A stretch of 64,000 nucleotides of DNA, taken from positions 1-64,000 of the forward strand of contig CALHND010000005.1 of the NCBI GenBank assembly GCA_938034875.1, given 5' to 3'. This DNA comes from an uncultured Clostridia bacterium. GTDB taxonomy: Bacteria; Bacillota; Clostridia; Oscillospirales; Acutalibacteraceae. This document shows positions 1-7,618 of the stretch, piece after piece; within the stretch, counting starts at the first letter, position 1; each line of letters starts with the position of its first letter. The notes under the pieces are model-generated. The model saw only the letters and a program-made list of their open reading frames with translations. It had not been told where the DNA came from and made no database searches. Made by a program: the position numbers and the translations under genes.

Positions 1-2
1 AT

Positions 3-155
3 AAATATCTGAATCTTTTCTGCAAAATGAGCAACACAGCAAAGCAGTACATTCAGAAATGGATGCCAATTGTAGCCGCTTCGCAGTCCGTAAAGGGTAA
101 ATCGGACGAGAGACAGTTCTTGCTCTCTTGGGTAGATGTCGTTGATTACGAATAA
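3..155 (+). CDS. C-terminal fragment of an unrecognised protein
   Basis: An open frame runs in from the left edge and stops at TAA 153-155, giving 50 residues that end in ...LLSWVDVVDYE. The next gene starts 15 bases later behind its own GGAGG, so the two are probably co-transcribed. I do not recognise the family from this tail. It is soluble-looking, with no membrane segment and no cysteine cluster (a single Cys). The position before a [2Fe-2S] ferredoxin would fit a redox or fermentation enzyme, but that is only context. The start lies outside the window. Confidence 0.5.
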   Translation, partial: KYLNLFCKMSNTAKQYIQKWMPIVAASQSVKGKSDERQFLLSWVDVVDYE

Positions 156-170
156 ACGGAGGTTTTTAAA

Positions 171-410
171 ATGAAAATCACGGTATGTATCGGAAGTTCG
201 TGTCACTTAAAAGGTTCTCGCCAGGTTGTTGAACAACTTCAGCACCTGATTGCAGAAAACCATTTGGAAAACAAAGTTGAAATGAGCGGAACATTTTGCA
301 TGGGCGAATGCCAACAGGGTGTTTGCGTAAAGGCAGACGAAAACTTTTTTTCGGTTACCAGCGACACAGTAAATGATTTTTTTGAAAAGGAAGTTCTCCC
401 AAAGGTGTGA
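171..410 (+). CDS. thioredoxin-like [2Fe-2S] ferredoxin (NuoE/HymA-like C-terminal domain)
   Basis: A 79-residue protein with the four-cysteine pattern of the thioredoxin-fold [2Fe-2S] family: Cys6 and Cys11 in CIGSSCHLKG, then Cys43 and Cys47 in TFCMGEC. Proteins of this family form the 24 kDa NuoE-type subunit of NADH dehydrogenases and electron-bifurcating hydrogenases. This one is a stand-alone single domain, much shorter than full NuoE at about 160 residues, so it is probably a small electron carrier. GGAGG lies 8 bases before ATG171. A broken paralogue follows at 418 and an [FeFe] hydrogenase operon begins at 2304, so a role in the same redox chemistry is likely but not shown. Confidence 0.85.
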   Translation: MKITVCIGSSCHLKGSRQVVEQLQHLIAENHLENKVEMSGTFCMGECQQGVCVKADENFFSVTSDTVNDFFEKEVLPKV

Positions 411-417
411 TTGGCTT

Positions 418-630
418 ATGAATGTTAGAATTTGTGCAGACATTTCATGCCACTTTAAGAGATCACACGAAATCTTAGAAACGCTTAAAAAACCTTTTAA
501 AGAATAACACTATAAAAGCGAAATTACACTTGCCGGTAACTTTTGCACCGGCAAGTGTAACAGCTTTAGTACCACAATTACAGTAACCAGTTATAGTTTT
601 GAATATAGGTTGCTACAATCAGTGTGGTAG
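418..630 (+). pseudogene. degenerate second [2Fe-2S] thioredoxin-like ferredoxin with in-frame stop
   Basis: From ATG418 the frame reads MNVRICADISCHFKRSHEIL, then meets TAA at 505-507. The same frame stays open for 40 further codons and contains NFCTGKCNSF before TAG 628-630. Both halves match the cysteine layout of the intact gene just upstream (C-x4-CH...FC-x3-C), so this is a tandem paralogue broken by one in-frame stop. No frameshift is needed to join the halves. The 29-codon 5' part alone could not bind a cluster. I see no selenocysteine or recoding signal around the TAA, so simple decay is the best reading. Confidence 0.7.
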
Positions 631-972
631 TGTACCAGTTTATTTTTTCATTTTTATAATAGTTAATTCGTATCACTTCATAATCAATTAATTTGATCCT
701 TTTAATTTCATCCATATATCTATTGTTTCATATTCAATATTTCGTAAAGCCGCTTTCTACCATTCGTAATACAGCAAAATTGATTACTTCTCGTATGGCT
801 AAAAGCTATAATAAACAAAAGAAACACGTCATAGAGAACAGGAGCGATAATTATGGAAAAGAAGGAAAAGCGTATTTTAACACTTGATAAATGTTGCTAA
901 AAGAAAATGAAGTTACAATTAGTTGTTTGTTAATGATAATATATGGATAAGATTATTAATTTTTTATATAAA
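631..972. other. gene-poor stretch with possible gene remnants
   Basis: No convincing gene. An open frame at 693-887 has no ribosome binding site and unlikely composition. At 853 an ATG behind GGAGCG reads MEKKEKRILTLDKCC and stops at 898-900. This looks like the first codons of a TetR-type regulator, but that is a guess from a very short string. The stretch is AT-rich and, with the pseudogenes on both sides, fits a decaying region. Confidence 0.35.
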
Positions 973-1003
973 AAAAGATGGTTTATATAAAACCATCCTT
1001 TTA
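971..1003 (-). terminator. terminator after the pterin-synthase-like gene
   Basis: Stem GATGGTTT/AAACCATC (977-984 with 990-997) is flanked by A6 at 971-976, which is a T run on the minus strand. It lies just beyond the stop of the minus-strand gene at 1018. The T run on the other side is shorter, so it may also work weakly on the + strand. Confidence 0.75.
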
Positions 1004-1017
1004 AAATTAGAATTTAT

Positions 1018-1578
1018 TTATTTATTATAACCGCATTTTGGACAAACACCGTCAACTAAGGCGATACCACAAAGGGGACAACGGTCAATATTGTTTTTAG
1101 TGTCAAATTCGGCAGTAGCTGCGTTAACACCACTTGTAAAAGTAATCTTTGCAATGTTCAGTTTATCTTTAAGTAAATCGTAAACAATCTTAATCATTCC
1201 CTCAACAGTCATTGTTTCTTTGGTAACAACAAGTCTACAATCCGGGAAAGCTTCTGCAAGTTCAGTTTTAAACGCTTCACCTTTCATGGTGTTTTGGGGC
1301 GCTCCGTTTTTAATGTTTGTTTCTTCATACACTTTCAAAATTGCAGGAAGAAGAGGATCATCTTGTCTGAGGATTAAAGCGTGGTCAAAGTTTTTAAGTA
1401 CATCCCAAGCAGTTTTCTGTATTTCATTACAAGGGAACACCATGTTTACTCCCATATTAACTGTGTCTTCAACTTCAATAGTTAAAACACCTGTGTGTCC
1501 GTGAAGATACTGTGCTTCACCTTTAAATCCGTAAAACCTATGTGCGTATTGTAAATCTAATTTTGCTATGCTTCTCAT
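1018..1578 (-). CDS. 6-pyruvoyl-tetrahydropterin synthase/QueD-family protein with C-terminal zinc ribbon
   Basis: A 186-residue protein. Residues 1-160 match the PTPS/QueD fold: YAH at about 11-13 and HGHTG at about 27-31 would supply the zinc-binding histidines, and an acidic segment lies near VTKETMTVEG. The usual QueD catalytic cysteine shortly before HGH is not present in the YAHRFYGFKGEAQYLHGHTG stretch, so standard 6-carboxytetrahydropterin synthase chemistry is doubtful. A CPLCG...CPKCG zinc ribbon is added at about 168-184, which plain QueD lacks. AAGGAGA lies 7 bases before the ATG. There are no queuosine neighbours (queC, queE, queF), so I give no gene symbol. It could be a folate- or pterin-related variant. 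Confidence 0.75.
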   Translation of the reverse strand: MRSIAKLDLQYAHRFYGFKGEAQYLHGHTGVLTIEVEDTVNMGVNMVFPCNEIQKTAWDVLKNFDHALILRQDDPLLPAILKVYEETNIKNGAPQNTMKGEAFKTELAEAFPDCRLVVTKETMTVEGMIKIVYDLLKDKLNIAKITFTSGVNAATAEFDTKNNIDRCPLCGIALVDGVCPKCGYNK

Positions 1579-1597
1579 AATAATTCTCCTTTTTGTT

Positions 1598-1938
1598 TTA
1601 TATTTTACGGGTTGAGTTGCTCCCGTATAAGCCTGATTGTTTTGACGGTCTATGTCCTAAAAGTTTAAAGCCATTTGCATCCTCAACTTTATCTTTAAAT
1701 TCAGGGAATGCCGCATAGTTATATCGGTGACCTTTTCACAGTGCTCATTGTGCATTAAAACTCTTCTGATCTCGCGACTACCTACCAGTTTGTTTAGATT
1801 TCGGTAAACAGTTGCCTTACTAACTGCTTTATGAGTTTTTACGATTTCTTTGTAAACTACTTCATCTTAAGTATCGTGAATTGTAAGAGATTTCACTGTT
1901 TTTAACACTAAAGCACTCTGAACAGTGTTTCTTTTAAC
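1598..1938 (-). pseudogene. broken Fur/PerR-family repressor
   Basis: Read on the minus strand from 1938, one frame gives VKRNTVQSALVLKTVKSL, a TAA, then a segment containing VSKATVYRNLNKLV and EIRRVLM. This is the winged helix-turn-helix of a Fur/PerR protein; TVYRNL is the family signature. After this a shift of frame is needed to recover FPEFKDKVEDANGFKLLGH, the C-terminal dimerisation region. The CxxC zinc sites are not recoverable. At least one nonsense codon and one frameshift are therefore present. An intact homologue lies at 11081-11461. Confidence 0.75.
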
Positions 1939-2303
1939 TATCCCAAATTAATATTTATTAGTTAATAATATTTCTCTTTTTTGTTGGAATAGGATCTATT
2001 ATGGCAAATTCTTACTTTTTTTCTACACCATCATTATATCAAACAATGACTATTATAGCAATAGTTCTGGCAAACTAAATAAACCTTTGAAAAAAATCTT
2101 ATTATTTTTTATCTAAATCTACAACCGAAAAAACATGTGTTAATACGATTATATACATTATATGAAACAATTTTATATGCAAAGTACATATTTGAAGTCC
2201 TGTCACTTTCACTTGGTTTACACGCAGATCACCAAGGAAGCTATTATATATTTATTTAAAAACAGAACTTTAAACACAACGGTATAGGAAGGGGAATAGA
2301 CAA
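1939..2303. other. AT-rich leader before the hydrogenase operon
   Basis: No gene found. A 25-codon frame at 2001-2078 lacks a good ribosome binding site. A short inverted repeat CTTGGT/ACCAAG (2212-2217 with 2231-2236) sits about 70 bases before the hydrogenase start and could be an operator, but six base pairs are weak evidence. No clear -35/-10 pair could be assigned, although several TATAAT-like boxes occur. Confidence 0.3.
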
Positions 2304-3980
2304 GTGCCGAACTGTTTGACACTTAAAAAATCCAACTGCAAAAACTGCTATAAGTGCATTAGACATTGTCCTGTTAAATCTATTCGATTTTCCGGCAACC
2401 AGGCGCATATCATTGGCAACGAATGCATTCTTTGCGGTCAATGCTTCGTAGTATGTCCGCAAAACGCAAAGCAAATTGTTAACGAAACCGAAAAAGTTAA
2501 GGTACTGCTTCAGAGCGGAGACCCGGTTATCGTAAGTCTTGCCCCGTCATTTGTAGCCAACTATGACGGTGTTGGAATTGAATCCATGCGAGATGCACTA
2601 AAAAAGCTCGGATTCTATGATGTAGAGGAAACCGCTGTTGGTGCGACCATAGTTAAGAACGAATATGAGCGTATGCTCAAAGAGGATAACCGCGACATCA
2701 TCATATCGTCGTGCTGCCACTCAATTAATTTACTTATTCAAAAATATTTTCCTGCTCAGATTGAATTTCTTGCCGATGTAATATCACCGATGCAGGCGCA
2801 TTGTAAAGATATTAAAAACCGCCATCCACTTGCTAAAACAGTTTTTATCGGCCCATGTGTTGCAAAAAAGGATGAGTGCGAGTACTATGAAGGCATTGTT
2901 GATGCGACACTTACATTTGAGGAACTGACCGTATGGCTGAAAGCGGAAAACATTGAGCTCAAAAATGAAATGGATTACAAAGAAACAAGCCGATCCAGAT
3001 TTTTTCCGACAACAGGCGGCATTTTGAAAACAATGGCGAAAAACATTGAAGGATATACATACATGGCTCTGGACGGTGTGGAAAACTGCATTGCCGCACT
3101 TAAGGAAATAGAAAGCGGCAAGATTCATCACTGCTTTATTGAAATGTCGGCTTGTGTCGGAAGTTGCGTTGGCGGCCCAGTTATGGAAAAACACCACCAT
3201 TCTCCGATAAAAGATTACATTTCAGTGGCAAGCTTTGCGGGCGAAAAAGATTTTGAGGTTAACCAACCCGAATCACTCGCACTTAAAAAAGCGTTTTCCA
3301 TGATTGAACGAAGATTGCAGCCACCGTCAGATTCAGAGATACAATCCATTTTGCGTCAAATGGGCAAATTTAAACCCTCAGATGAGCTGAACTGCGGTTC
3401 ATGCGGATACAATACTTGTCGCGAAAAAGCAATAGCCATTTATCATGGCAAGGCAGAGATTTCAATGTGTCTGCCCTACCTTAAAGACAAAGCCGAAAGT
3501 TTTTCAGACAACATTGTCAACAATTCGCCCAGCGGACTTATTGTTCTAAATGAAAATTTAGAAGTGCAGCAAATTAACAAGGCCGCAAGAAAGATAATGA
3601 ACATACGCTCTGCCTCCGATGTACTTGGTGAACAAGTAATACGAATTTTGGACCCAAAAGTTTTTTTGGATGTGCTTAAAACCGGCAGAAGTGTCACAGA
3701 TCAACGGATTTATCTTGCAGAATACGATAAATACATTGAGCAAACCGTAATCCATGATAATGAATATCATTTGCTAATTTGCATTATGCGCGATGTTTCT
3801 GACGAGGAAAAAGAACGCAAAACAAAGGAAAATATCAGATACCGAACAGTAGAAATTGCAGATAAGGTTGTAGAAAAACAAATGCGAATTGTTCAGGAAA
3901 TTGCATCTCTCCTAGGCGAAACAGCGGCTGAAACAAAAATTGCTCTTGCTAAACTCAAGGAGTCGATTTCCGATGAATAA
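2304..3980 (+). CDS. [FeFe] hydrogenase with PAS domain, sensory (group C, HydS-like) type
   Basis: A 558-residue protein. The N-terminus carries two [4Fe-4S] motifs (Cys12/15/18/22 and Cys41/44/47/51). The H-cluster domain follows with SSCCH at about 135, GPCVAKKDE at about 190 and SACVGSCVGG at about 285, corresponding to the L1-L3 motifs. Then comes a further Fe-S site CGSCGYNTC at about 365 and a PAS domain at about 405-490, ending in a helical tail. This order is typical of hydrogenases thought to sense H2 rather than turn it over in bulk. L1 has SCCH in place of the usual SCCP. The start is GTG2304 behind AAGGGG. The stop overlaps the phosphatase start, so the two are translationally coupled. 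The maturases HydE, HydF and HydG are not in the window. Confidence 0.9.
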   Translation: MPNCLTLKKSNCKNCYKCIRHCPVKSIRFSGNQAHIIGNECILCGQCFVVCPQNAKQIVNETEKVKVLLQSGDPVIVSLAPSFVANYDGVGIESMRDALKKLGFYDVEETAVGATIVKNEYERMLKEDNRDIIISSCCHSINLLIQKYFPAQIEFLADVISPMQAHCKDIKNRHPLAKTVFIGPCVAKKDECEYYEGIVDATLTFEELTVWLKAENIELKNEMDYKETSRSRFFPTTGGILKTMAKNIEGYTYMALDGVENCIAALKEIESGKIHHCFIEMSACVGSCVGGPVMEKHHHSPIKDYISVASFAGEKDFEVNQPESLALKKAFSMIERRLQPPSDSEIQSILRQMGKFKPSDELNCGSCGYNTCREKAIAIYHGKAEISMCLPYLKDKAESFSDNIVNNSPSGLIVLNENLEVQQINKAARKIMNIRSASDVLGEQVIRILDPKVFLDVLKTGRSVTDQRIYLAEYDKYIEQTVIHDNEYHLLICIMRDVSDEEKERKTKENIRYRTVEIADKVVEKQMRIVQEIASLLGETAAETKIALAKLKESISDE

Positions 3981-5145
3981 CCTTTGTACAGATATAGGAT
4001 ACAAAAGCATAAATCATTGCGGTGAACAGCTTTGCGGCGACCACGTTGATGTAGTTGAGCAGGGTGAAAATTCCACCGTAATTGTACTTGCAGACGGTCT
4101 TGGAAGTGGAGTAAAAGCAAGTATTCTCTCCACCCTGACCTCTAAAATAATATCAACTATGATGGCAGAAAGTCTTTCATTAGAGGACTGCGTGGAAACA
4201 ATCGCCGCCACTTTGCCGATATGCTCGGTGCGTGGTGTCGCTTATTCAACATTTACCATCATTCATTTGATTGACAACGAGACGGCTGAACTGATACAAT
4301 ATGATAACCCGGCGGTCATTTTGATTCGCGATGGTCACAACTACGAATATCCAACAACAGAAATGAACATAGGTGGCAAGAAAATTTTGCGTTCTACCGT
4401 AAAACTCTGTGAAAACGATATATTTATCGCCATGAGTGATGGATGTCCTCACGCAGGAATCGGTGATTCATACAACTTTGGTTGGAAACGCGATGATATT
4501 ATCGGGTTTATGGAGCCACTTGCCCATGTCGGTTATACTGCAAAAACGCTTTCGACCATTTTGGTAGATGAATGTAATAAGCTTTACGACAACAAGCCCG
4601 GTGACGATGCCACTGCTTGTGTTGTGCGTGTTCGCAAACGCGAACCGATGAACCTTATGTTCGGGCCACCATCCAACCGCGATGACTGTGACCGCATGAT
4701 GTCCCTGTTCTTTTCAAAGGAAGGCAAGCACATCATTTGTGGCGGCACAACAGCTACAATAGCAGCAAAACACCTTCGCAAGCCACTTAAAACCAGTCTA
4801 AAATTTGAAAAATCAGACGTTCCTCCGATTGCCGAAATTGAAGGAGTTGACCTGGTAACAGAGGGTGTAATAACAATAAACAAAGTGCTTACCTACGCAA
4901 AAGATTACGTAGCAGGAAACGAATTATACGAGCATTGGAGTTTCAAGCATGACGGAGCATCACTTATTTGCCGTATGCTGTTTGAAGAAGCTACTGACAT
5001 TAACTTTTATGTAGGCAGAGCTGTTAATCCAGCTCACCAAAACCCCGATTTACCGATAAACTTTAATATTAAAATGAATCTGGTAGAGGAACTTTCAAAG
5101 TGCCTGTGTCAGATGGGTAAACGTGTTAAAGTTAGTTATTTTTAA
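3973..5145 (+). CDS. SpoIIE/PP2C-type serine phosphatase
   Basis: 390 residues from ATG3973, which overlaps the upstream stop (3978-3980) and has AAGGAG 10 bases before it. The N-terminal half is a PPM phosphatase: VLADGLGSG at about 41, the SDGCPHAG segment near residue 155, and PGDDATACVV near 207 carry the metal-binding aspartates. The C-terminal 150 residues are not recognised. The gene lies between a PAS-hydrogenase and a second hydrogenase, and this hydrogenase-phosphatase pairing is known for group C hydrogenases. The simplest role is dephosphorylation of a partner, such as an anti-sigma antagonist, in response to the H2 sensor. That partner is not in the window. Confidence 0.88.
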   Translation: MNNLCTDIGYKSINHCGEQLCGDHVDVVEQGENSTVIVLADGLGSGVKASILSTLTSKIISTMMAESLSLEDCVETIAATLPICSVRGVAYSTFTIIHLIDNETAELIQYDNPAVILIRDGHNYEYPTTEMNIGGKKILRSTVKLCENDIFIAMSDGCPHAGIGDSYNFGWKRDDIIGFMEPLAHVGYTAKTLSTILVDECNKLYDNKPGDDATACVVRVRKREPMNLMFGPPSNRDDCDRMMSLFFSKEGKHIICGGTTATIAAKHLRKPLKTSLKFEKSDVPPIAEIEGVDLVTEGVITINKVLTYAKDYVAGNELYEHWSFKHDGASLICRMLFEEATDINFYVGRAVNPAHQNPDLPINFNIKMNLVEELSKCLCQMGKRVKVSYF

Positions 5146-5156
5146 GAAGGTGCAAG

Positions 5157-6581
5157 ATGAGAAAATTTGATACTAAAGTGCAATATCTAAAATATAAAGT
5201 GCTGCGTGAAGTTGCAAGACAAGCATGGCAGGGTACCTTATATGAAAATCTTTTGGATATTCCAACAATGATTGTCCCCGGCAATATACCTACCATGCGT
5301 TGTTGCGTGTATAAGGAACGAGCCATTCTTTCCGAACGCGTAAAAATTGCTATGGGCGGCGATAAACATAATCCAAATGTTATTGAAGTCATTGATATCG
5401 CCTGCGACGAATGTCCGGTTGGCGGATATGAAGTTACTAATGCCTGCCGTGGCTGTCTTGCCCACCGCTGCGAAGATGTATGCAAATTTGGCGCAATAAC
5501 ATTTGACAGTAACTATGTAGCACACATTGATAAAGCAAAATGCACAGAATGTGGCGCATGTGCAAAGGTTTGCCCATATACAGCCATTGTAGGCCGCAAG
5601 CGTCCATGTCAAAGCGCCTGCAAAATTAAGGCGATTTCTATGAATGAAAACAAGGCGGCATCTATTGATAACAAAAAATGCATTTCTTGCGGCGCTTGCG
5701 TATATCAATGTCCATTCGGCGCAATTATGGACAAATCGTACATTTTGAATGTTATCGATCTCATTCGTAAAAACAAAGAGGGCGAAAATTACAAGCTGTA
5801 TGCTGTTGTTGCCCCCTCTATTTCCAGCCAATTTACCTACGCAAAGCTTGGACAGGTTATTACAGGCTTAAAAGAGCTCGGTTTCCACTCTGTTGTAGAG
5901 GCTGCTCTTGGCGCGGATATGGTTGCGCAGGCTGAATCAAAGGAACTTGCAGAAAAAGGATTTCTCACAAGCTCATGTTGTCCTGCATTTGTTGATTATA
6001 TTGAAAAGGCCTTTCCCAAACTGCTGCCATACGTTTCACATAACCTCTCCCCTATGGCCACCATTGCAAAGTATATTAAGGAAACCGACGAAAACGCTAA
6101 GGTTGTTTTCATCGGACCGTGTACTGCAAAAAAAACCGAGGTTCAGAAAGAGAGCGTTAAGCCTTATATTGAAGCAGCACTCACATTTGAGGAGTTGCAA
6201 GCACTATTTGACAGCCGTGACATTGACATCACGACTCTTGAAGAGGGTGTGCTTGATAACGCATCATACTTTGGCAGAATATTTGCTCGTTGCGGCGGTC
6301 TTTCTGATGCTGTAGCACAGGGACTCAAGGAGCAGGGACTTGATGACTTTGAATTAAAGCCCTTCTCATGCGACGGAATTGAAGCTTGTCGTATAGCATT
6401 GCTGAAAAAAAGCAAAAACGTGCTGGACGCAAACTTCATTGAAGGAATGGCGTGCGTTGGCGGATGTATCGGCGGCGCAGGCTGTCTGACTCACGGTGAA
6501 AAAAACAAAGCCGAAGTCGATAAATACGGACGTCAAGCATTAGAGAAAACTATCACCGATGCCATTTCAGTGCTTAAATAA
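5157..6581 (+). CDS. monomeric [FeFe] hydrogenase, group B type
   Basis: 474 residues. The N-terminal 80 residues are characteristic of this class. After them come cysteine-rich ferredoxin segments: CDECP, CRGC, CEDVC, then CTECGACAKVCP at about 131 and CISCGACVYQCP at about 178. The H-cluster domain has TSSCCPAF at about 280, GPCTAKKTE at about 322 and GMACVGGCIGGAG at about 432, which are intact L1-L3 motifs. It should interconvert protons and H2 with ferredoxin in the cytoplasm. It begins 11 bases after the phosphatase with AAGG upstream, so it is in the same operon. A terminator follows at once. It may be the enzyme whose level the upstream sensor adjusts. Confidence 0.92.
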   Translation: MRKFDTKVQYLKYKVLREVARQAWQGTLYENLLDIPTMIVPGNIPTMRCCVYKERAILSERVKIAMGGDKHNPNVIEVIDIACDECPVGGYEVTNACRGCLAHRCEDVCKFGAITFDSNYVAHIDKAKCTECGACAKVCPYTAIVGRKRPCQSACKIKAISMNENKAASIDNKKCISCGACVYQCPFGAIMDKSYILNVIDLIRKNKEGENYKLYAVVAPSISSQFTYAKLGQVITGLKELGFHSVVEAALGADMVAQAESKELAEKGFLTSSCCPAFVDYIEKAFPKLLPYVSHNLSPMATIAKYIKETDENAKVVFIGPCTAKKTEVQKESVKPYIEAALTFEELQALFDSRDIDITTLEEGVLDNASYFGRIFARCGGLSDAVAQGLKEQGLDDFELKPFSCDGIEACRIALLKKSKNVLDANFIEGMACVGGCIGGAGCLTHGEKNKAEVDKYGRQALEKTITDAISVLK

Positions 6582-6591
6582 TTTTAAAGCA

Positions 6592-6633
6592 ATCAACGCC
6601 GACTTCAATTAAACGAAATCGGCGTTGATTTTA
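6592..6633 (+). terminator. terminator of the hydrogenase operon
   Basis: An 11-bp stem, ATCAACGCCGA (6592-6602) with TCGGCGTTGAT (6619-6629), followed by TTTATA. It starts 11 bases after the hydrogenase stop. Confidence 0.8.
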
Positions 6634-6698
6634 TAATATTGAAATTATAATAATATAGCGTATAATGATAAAAAAAGCTGTATAGAGAGAGTGCAAAC

Positions 6699-7196
6699 AT
6701 GAATAATATAGTTTTAATCGGTATGCCTGCGGTAGGAAAAAGCACGATAGGCGTACTGCTTGCAAAGGCACTTTGTTTCGACTTTTGCGACACAGACCTT
6801 GTAATTCAAAATAAATGCGGAATGAGTCTGTGTGATTATATTGAAAAAAACGGTGCAGCTGAATTTTTAAAATTTGAAGACAAAACCCTATCCGCGCTTA
6901 ATTTAAAAAATACCGTCATAGCGACCGGCGGCAGCGCAGTTTACGGCAAAAGTACAATGTCCCACCTGAAAGATGGCGGCACTACTGTTTATCTTAAAGC
7001 TCCGGTTGACATTCTCAAAAGCCGTATAGGTAACATCACTACGCGTGGTGTAGTGCTTGTGCACGGCAACACTATTGAAGAAATTTTTGATGAACGGCTA
7101 CCTCTTTATGAAAAATACGCCGATATTACCATTGATGTATATAAGTTAACACCTGAAGAATGTGTACAAAAAATTGTTCAGTTATTAAAAAAGTGA
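6699..7196 (+). CDS. aroK: shikimate kinase
   Basis: 165 residues. Walker A is GMPAVGKST at 8-16. DTDLVIQ near 32 supplies the shikimate-binding aspartate, TGGSAV at about 76 is the GG motif, and TTRGVV near 113 is the lid arginine region. The length matches the family. It phosphorylates shikimate at the 3-hydroxyl in chorismate synthesis. It has its own short leader with a terminator on each side, so it appears monocistronic. Another pathway gene, aroQ, lies at 14467. The lid is slightly unusual but no key residue seems missing. Confidence 0.88.
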   Translation: MNNIVLIGMPAVGKSTIGVLLAKALCFDFCDTDLVIQNKCGMSLCDYIEKNGAAEFLKFEDKTLSALNLKNTVIATGGSAVYGKSTMSHLKDGGTTVYLKAPVDILKSRIGNITTRGVVLVHGNTIEEIFDERLPLYEKYADITIDVYKLTPEECVQKIVQLLKK

Positions 7197-7234
7197 TGAT
7201 CAAAACAATATGTACTGATTAATTACAAGCCTTA

Positions 7235-7269
7235 AAAGTTGCTGTTATATTATAACAGTAACTTTTTTT
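7235..7269 (+). terminator. terminator after shikimate kinase
   Basis: The inverted repeat AAAGTT.CTGTTATA / TATAACAG.AACTTT (7235-7265) ends in a run of T. Confidence 0.8.
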
Positions 7270-7618
7270 ATTTAGTAAATGTAACAATATAGATATATTG
7301 CTATTATTAACACCATATCCTAACACAAGAACTACCCTTTTATCCTTTACGGTTATGGACTAGTAAACAAACATATGGACGTATCAAGCTGGATTTTATA
7401 AACACATGAATCTAAATTTATAGCCAAATAAACAGTTAATATTTGTATACACGATAAAAAATAATTATTAGCTCCACAAAACCTTATTATGGTGCATTCT
7501 AATGTATATGTTAACAAAATGCACAAGTACATGAGCATAAACAACATATTTTTTATTTTCATTGCTGATTCGACAAATTTTTGTTATAATTTAATTGTAG
7601 AATGAGAGGTAGAAAAAA
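7270..7618 (+). promoter_or_regulatory. AT-rich intergenic region ending in a promoter
   Basis: About 350 bases without a supported gene. The only element I can place is a promoter near the end: TTGCTG (7562-7567), 17-base spacer, TATAAT (7585-7590) with an extended TG at 7582-7583. This would start transcription about 20 bases before the ATG of the amidohydrolase. The rest shows no repeat or hairpin of note. Confidence 0.6.

Noticed and set aside
693..887. Open frame of 64 codons in the decaying region
   Set aside because: No ribosome binding site, hydrophobic then charged random composition, no family resemblance.
2001..2078. 25-codon frame MANSYFFSTPSLYQTM...
   Set aside because: Weak ribosome site, no coupling to a neighbour, in AT-rich leader sequence.
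2212..2236. CTTGGT/ACCAAG inverted repeat as a redox operator before the hydrogenase
   Set aside because: Only six base pairs; not matched to a known Rex, Fnr or Fur box and no promoter could be placed with it.
7353..7562. Minus-strand frame of 69 codons before the amidohydrolase
   Set aside because: AT-rich, no ribosome site, covers the likely promoter region of the next gene.
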